In this document: positions 60,707-64,000 of the stretch, in pieces
Numbering within the stretch: the stretch's first letter is position 1
Layout of the letters: every line of letters starts with the position of its first letter
NCBI RefSeq assembly: GCF_011378715.1
Contig: NZ_WTKU01000005.1
Coordinates: 62,001-126,000 of the forward strand
Source: Psychromonas sp. SA13A
GTDB taxonomy: Bacteria > Pseudomonadota > Gammaproteobacteria > Enterobacterales > Psychromonadaceae
DNA length: 64,000 nucleotides
Direction of reading: 5' to 3'
Made by a program: the position numbers and the translations under genes
The notes under the pieces: model-generated
What the model saw: the letters and a program-made list of their open reading frames with translations, nothing else
What the model was told of the DNA's origin: nothing
The model's database searches: none

Positions 60707-61495
60707 ATGACAAATAACTTATCGCCACAGCCAAAAAAATCAATAAATCAAAGCGCTCCAAGCATTGATATTCACAATGCCAGCTTGCGTTATAACGACA
60801 GTGAGCAGTGTGTATTGTCATCGCTTGATATGCATATTCCAGCAGCACAATGGACCTGTATTTTAGGCCGTAGTGGCTGCGGTAAAAGTTCTTTGTTACG
60901 TTATTTGGCGAACTTATTAAGCGATAAAGTACAATGGTCTGGGCAGCTATCCACCAGCACCAATATTGCATTGCAAGGTCAAATTGCCTATATGGCACAG
61001 CAAGATTTATTAATGCCCTGGTTATCGGTATTAGATAACGTACTGCTCAGCGATAAATTTACACCTAATCCACAGCCATCACAACGTGATAAAGCACAAC
61101 AACTATTACAACAGGTTGGCCTTGAGCAACAAGCTCATTATCTACCACAGCAATTATCTGGTGGAATGCGACAGCGTGTTGCATTAGCGAGAACCTTAAT
61201 GCAAAACAAGCCTGTAGTATTAATGGATGAACCTTTCTCGGCATTAGATGCAGTAACACGCTACCGCTTGCAAAACTTAGCCCATGAATTATTAAAAAAT
61301 AAAACCGTAGTATTAATTACACATGATCCACAGGAAGCTATTCGTTTAGCAAACCAGCTTTATATTATGCAAGGTCAACCTGCATCTGCAGAATCATTAG
61401 ATGTACCTAGTGCCCCAGCACCAAGACAATTTGATGCACAATGCGCTGAGCTACAGCAGACTATTCTTGACCGTTTGGAGCAAGATTATGCGTAA
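60707..61495 (+). CDS. thiZ: ABC transporter ATPase for thiamin pyrimidine precursor
   Basis: 262 residues. Walker A GRSGCGKSS, Q-loop MAQQDLLMPW, signature LSGGMRQRVALART, Walker B VVLMDEPFSALDA. With the permease and binding protein it forms a ThiXYZ-type importer of formylaminopyrimidine/HMP. ATG 60707 chosen; GTG 60698 is in frame right after the thiD stop. The permease gene starts inside its end. Confidence 0.9.
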   Translation: MTNNLSPQPKKSINQSAPSIDIHNASLRYNDSEQCVLSSLDMHIPAAQWTCILGRSGCGKSSLLRYLANLLSDKVQWSGQLSTSTNIALQGQIAYMAQQDLLMPWLSVLDNVLLSDKFTPNPQPSQRDKAQQLLQQVGLEQQAHYLPQQLSGGMRQRVALARTLMQNKPVVLMDEPFSALDAVTRYRLQNLAHELLKNKTVVLITHDPQEAIRLANQLYIMQGQPASAESLDVPSAPAPRQFDAQCAELQQTILDRLEQDYA

Positions 61496-62285
61496 TTTTA
61501 TTGCCATGTCAGGTTTAACTAAATCGTTTAAAAGCAGTGATAAAACATTACCGCCAGTATTACGTATCCTGTTCACTTTTATGATTATAATTGCAATTTG
61601 GCAAGCAGTGGTGATTATATTTAAACTGCCCTCTTTTATTTTACCTGAGCCGTTAGCGGTATTTGAACGCCTGATCACACGCTATGAAGTGTTGTTAAAA
61701 CATAGTTGGGTAACCACACAAGAGATACTTTTAGGGTTATTACTAGGGCTTTCCATGGGCCTATGTTTTGCACTACAAATGTTACTGTTTAAACCCATTA
61801 AACGCTGGTTATTACCGATCCTGATCACCAGCCAAGCAATTCCTGTTTTTGCGATTGCGCCTATTTTAATGATCTGGTTAGGTTACGGTATTTCCTCAAA
61901 AATAGTGATGGCGGCGATGATCATCTTTTTCCCAGTGACCACCTGTTGCTACGACGGGTTAAAAAACACTCCTACCGGTTACCTTGATTTAGCTAAAACC
62001 ATGGGCGCGACTAAATGGAAGATGTTACGTCATATTCAATTGCCTGCTGCTTTACCTACTTTAGCGTCTGGTATTCGTGTTGCTGTGGTTATTGCGCCGA
62101 TTGGTGCGGTTGCCGGTGAATGGGTAGGTTCAAGCGAAGGGTTGGGTTATTTGATGCTACAAGCTAATGCGCGAATGTTAATTGATGAAATGTTTGCGGC
62201 CTTATTTATTCTATCTGCGCTCTCTGTAAGTTTATATTTTATCACCGATAAGTTACTAAAAAAGCTTATCCCATGGGAAGTCTAA
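61488..62285 (+). CDS. thiX: ABC permease of the ThiXYZ pyrimidine importer
   Basis: 265 residues from ATG 61488 (GGAG 7 bases upstream), overlapping thiZ by 8 bp; the frame is open back to 61401. Six spans; the EAA loop is GYLDLAKTMGATKWKMLRHIQLPAALPTLASGIRVA. Same SsuC-type fold as other BPD permeases, here assigned by context between thiZ and thiY. Confidence 0.9.
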   Translation: MRNFIAMSGLTKSFKSSDKTLPPVLRILFTFMIIIAIWQAVVIIFKLPSFILPEPLAVFERLITRYEVLLKHSWVTTQEILLGLLLGLSMGLCFALQMLLFKPIKRWLLPILITSQAIPVFAIAPILMIWLGYGISSKIVMAAMIIFFPVTTCCYDGLKNTPTGYLDLAKTMGATKWKMLRHIQLPAALPTLASGIRVAVVIAPIGAVAGEWVGSSEGLGYLMLQANARMLIDEMFAALFILSALSVSLYFITDKLLKKLIPWEV

Positions 62286-62365
62286 ATGCACCATTTTTAA
62301 TAACCCTAAACTAAGCCTAAAACTAAAACGATTAATACCAAAAATACTATAAGGAAATAAAACAC

Positions 62366-63316
62366 ATGAAAAAGAGTTTCATTTTAACCGCCTTGTCTCT
62401 AACGGCTGCATTATTATCATTCTCCGCACAGGCTGAAGATAAAAAAGTCACGCTAATGCTAGATTGGTTTGTTAACCCTAACCACGGCCCAATTGTGATT
62501 GCACAACAGCTTGGTTATTTTAAACAGCAAGGTTTGTCTGTCGATATTCAAGAACCTGCAGACCCAAGCATGCCACCTAAATTAGTTGCCGCGGGTAATA
62601 TTGACTTGGCTATTACTTATCAGCCTAACTTGATCATTGATGTATCTGAAAAATTACCTTTAGTACGCTCAGCGACCTTAATAGCAACACCGTTAAATAC
62701 ATTAATGGTCTTAGATGATGGCAAAATAAATTCATTGAGTGACCTAAAAGGAAAAAAAGTCGGCATTGCTATTTCAGGTAGTGAAGAAGCCATCATTGGC
62801 AAAATGTTAGAATCAGTACAACTTAATTATCAAGATGTAGCGATCATTAACGTCGGTTGGGCTCTCTCTGCTTCTTTAGCATCGGGGAAAGTCGATGCCA
62901 TTTGGGGCGGGTTACGTAACTTTGAAACTAACCAACTGGAGCTAGAAGGATTTAAAGCTAAAGCTTATTTCCCTGAAGAGCATGGTGTTCCTGTTTACGA
63001 TGAATTGGTATTTGTTGCAAATGCAAATAAGTACGATGCGAAAATGATTAAAGCCTTTAACAAAGCCATAGAGCAAGCCACTATTTATATCGTTAACCAC
63101 CCACAGCAAGCATGGAATGAGTTTGTTAGTTACGCACCTGATACGTTAAATAATGAGTTAAATAAACGAGCATGGCGCGATACGTTGACTCGTTTCTCAT
63201 TACGCCCTGCTGCTATTGATTTAAAACGTTACAATGATTATGCGCAATTTATGTTTGATAACAAACTGATTAAAAGTATGCCAAAAGCAAAAGATTACAT
63301 GCCAATGTTCGAGTAG
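62366..63316 (+). CDS. thiY: Periplasmic HMP/FAMP-binding protein ThiY
   Basis: 316 residues. Sec signal (cleavage after SAQA), then KVTLMLDWFVNPNHGPIVIAQQLGYFKQQGL, the NMT1/THI5 pattern, DPSMPPKLVAAGNIDLAITYQPN and KKVGIAISGSEEAIIGKML. Captures thiamin pyrimidine breakdown product for the importer. AAGGAAATAAAACAC precedes the ATG. Confidence 0.92.
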   Translation: MKKSFILTALSLTAALLSFSAQAEDKKVTLMLDWFVNPNHGPIVIAQQLGYFKQQGLSVDIQEPADPSMPPKLVAAGNIDLAITYQPNLIIDVSEKLPLVRSATLIATPLNTLMVLDDGKINSLSDLKGKKVGIAISGSEEAIIGKMLESVQLNYQDVAIINVGWALSASLASGKVDAIWGGLRNFETNQLELEGFKAKAYFPEEHGVPVYDELVFVANANKYDAKMIKAFNKAIEQATIYIVNHPQQAWNEFVSYAPDTLNNELNKRAWRDTLTRFSLRPAAIDLKRYNDYAQFMFDNKLIKSMPKAKDYMPMFE

Positions 63317-63369
63317 TTAGCACACTCATATCAAGTTTAAATAGACAACTAAAAAACAGCGAGAGAATC

Positions 63370-64000
63370 ATGAACCATCAAGATTTAATTAGTGCTTGCC
63401 AGTCTGACTGGGATGCCTACACACAGCATCCATTTGTGATGCAATTAGGAGACGGCAGTTTAGCGCAGCCGTGCTTTTTACATTACCTAAAGCAAGATTT
63501 TTTGTTCTTAAAGCAATATGCGCGTGCTTATGCATTAGCCATTTATAAAGCCAATACCCTAGCAGACATGCGCAAGGCGTTACCTAGTGTACATGCGTTA
63601 TTAGATTCTGAGATTAGTCACCATGTCACTTATTGCGCAAATTGGGGATTAACGGAAGCAGACTTGGAAGCAGAGGATGAAGATTTTGGTACCGTCGCTT
63701 ACACTCGTTACGTGTTAGATGCAGGCATGACCGGTGACCTAGTTGATTTATACGCCGCTTTAGCCCCTTGCTCCATTGGTTATGCAGTGATTGGACGTTT
63801 ATTAGCAAATGACAAAAACACTAAAATAGTTGGCAATGAGTTTGCTAGTTGGATTGATTTATACAGCGGTGAAGAGTTTCAACAAAGTGTTACCGATGGT
63901 GTGCAACATTTTGACCAGTTACTTGCTGAAGTAGACATTAACAGCAAACGGGGTCAACACTTGGTAAAAGTATTTAAAACAGCAACCAGAATGGAAGTTG
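63370..64000 (+). CDS. tenA: Aminopyrimidine aminohydrolase TenA, cut by the window end
   Basis: ATG 63370 with GAGAGAATC upstream; 210 codons visible and no stop. TenA residues: FLHYLKQDFLFLKQYARAYAL (Asp) and ALAPCSIGYAVIG with the catalytic Cys. Hydrolyses aminopyrimidine to HMP, the substrate of ThiD; the importer genes deliver it. Final helices and the late Glu lie beyond the window. Missing from routine ORF calls because it runs off the end. Confidence 0.93.
   Translation, partial: MNHQDLISACQSDWDAYTQHPFVMQLGDGSLAQPCFLHYLKQDFLFLKQYARAYALAIYKANTLADMRKALPSVHALLDSEISHHVTYCANWGLTEADLEAEDEDFGTVAYTRYVLDAGMTGDLVDLYAALAPCSIGYAVIGRLLANDKNTKIVGNEFASWIDLYSGEEFQQSVTDGVQHFDQLLAEVDINSKRGQHLVKVFKTATRMEV

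Overview
The window reads as chromosomal DNA of an AT-rich, cold- or marine-type gammaproteobacterium. The gene order cco-fnr-uspE, the complete iscRSUA-hscBA-fdx-iscX-pepB run, bcp-perM-tusA-bepA and the thi salvage operon are typical of the Psychromonas/Vibrio/Shewanella neighbourhood. A Psychromonas-like organism is my best guess, made from gene content and base composition only. No rRNA, tRNA, CRISPR array, prophage or intact insertion sequence was seen.

Layout. 1-2.6 kb: the end of a bufferin-type copper-peptide operon (bufA-bufB-bufC-doxX). 2.6-12.7 kb: a cbb3 oxidase locus (ccoNOQP, ccoH, ccoI, ccoS, a COG2836 membrane protein), then fnr with a perfect FNR box over its own promoter, and uspE. 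12.7-31 kb: housekeeping and metabolic genes (chemoreceptor, bcp, perM, a TusA-like protein, bepA, nupC, a YgjV-GNAT fusion, LysE exporter, GltS-like oxidoreductase, cvfB, thioesterase, D-2-hydroxyglutarate dehydrogenase, lipoprotein). 30-37.2 kb: the isc iron-sulfur operon on the minus strand. 37.2-44.5 kb: trmJ, suhB, a nuclease/phosphatase-fold protein, an AsmA-like protein, and a Crp/Fnr-type regulator with a DUF2892 protein.

44.8-49.4 kb is the most unusual part. A four-gene minus-strand operon encodes trimethylamine monooxygenase (Tmm), an EamA-type transporter translationally coupled to it, a winged-helix-like protein and a 36-residue single-span membrane peptide. It lies between two direct copies (about 147 bp, about 92% identical by eye) of the start of a HAD phosphatase gene: a truncated copy at 44838 and the intact gene at 49227. 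The operon looks less AT-rich than its surroundings and has a long leader with several inverted repeats. I read it as an acquired TMA-to-TMAO module.

50-59.4 kb: two c-di-GMP proteins either side of a cyanide-insensitive-type bd oxidase operon (cydA-cydB-DUF2474), then an unknown two-span membrane protein. 59.6-64 kb: a TPP riboswitch controlling thiD-thiZ-thiX-thiY-tenA, with tenA cut by the window end.

Themes: two high-affinity or alternative terminal oxidases with copper handling and FNR control; iron-sulfur assembly that supplies FNR and IscR; thiamin pyrimidine salvage; and a probable osmolyte/piezolyte (TMAO) module. Intergenic regions often carry short tandem duplications of 13-16 bp and strong inverted repeats.
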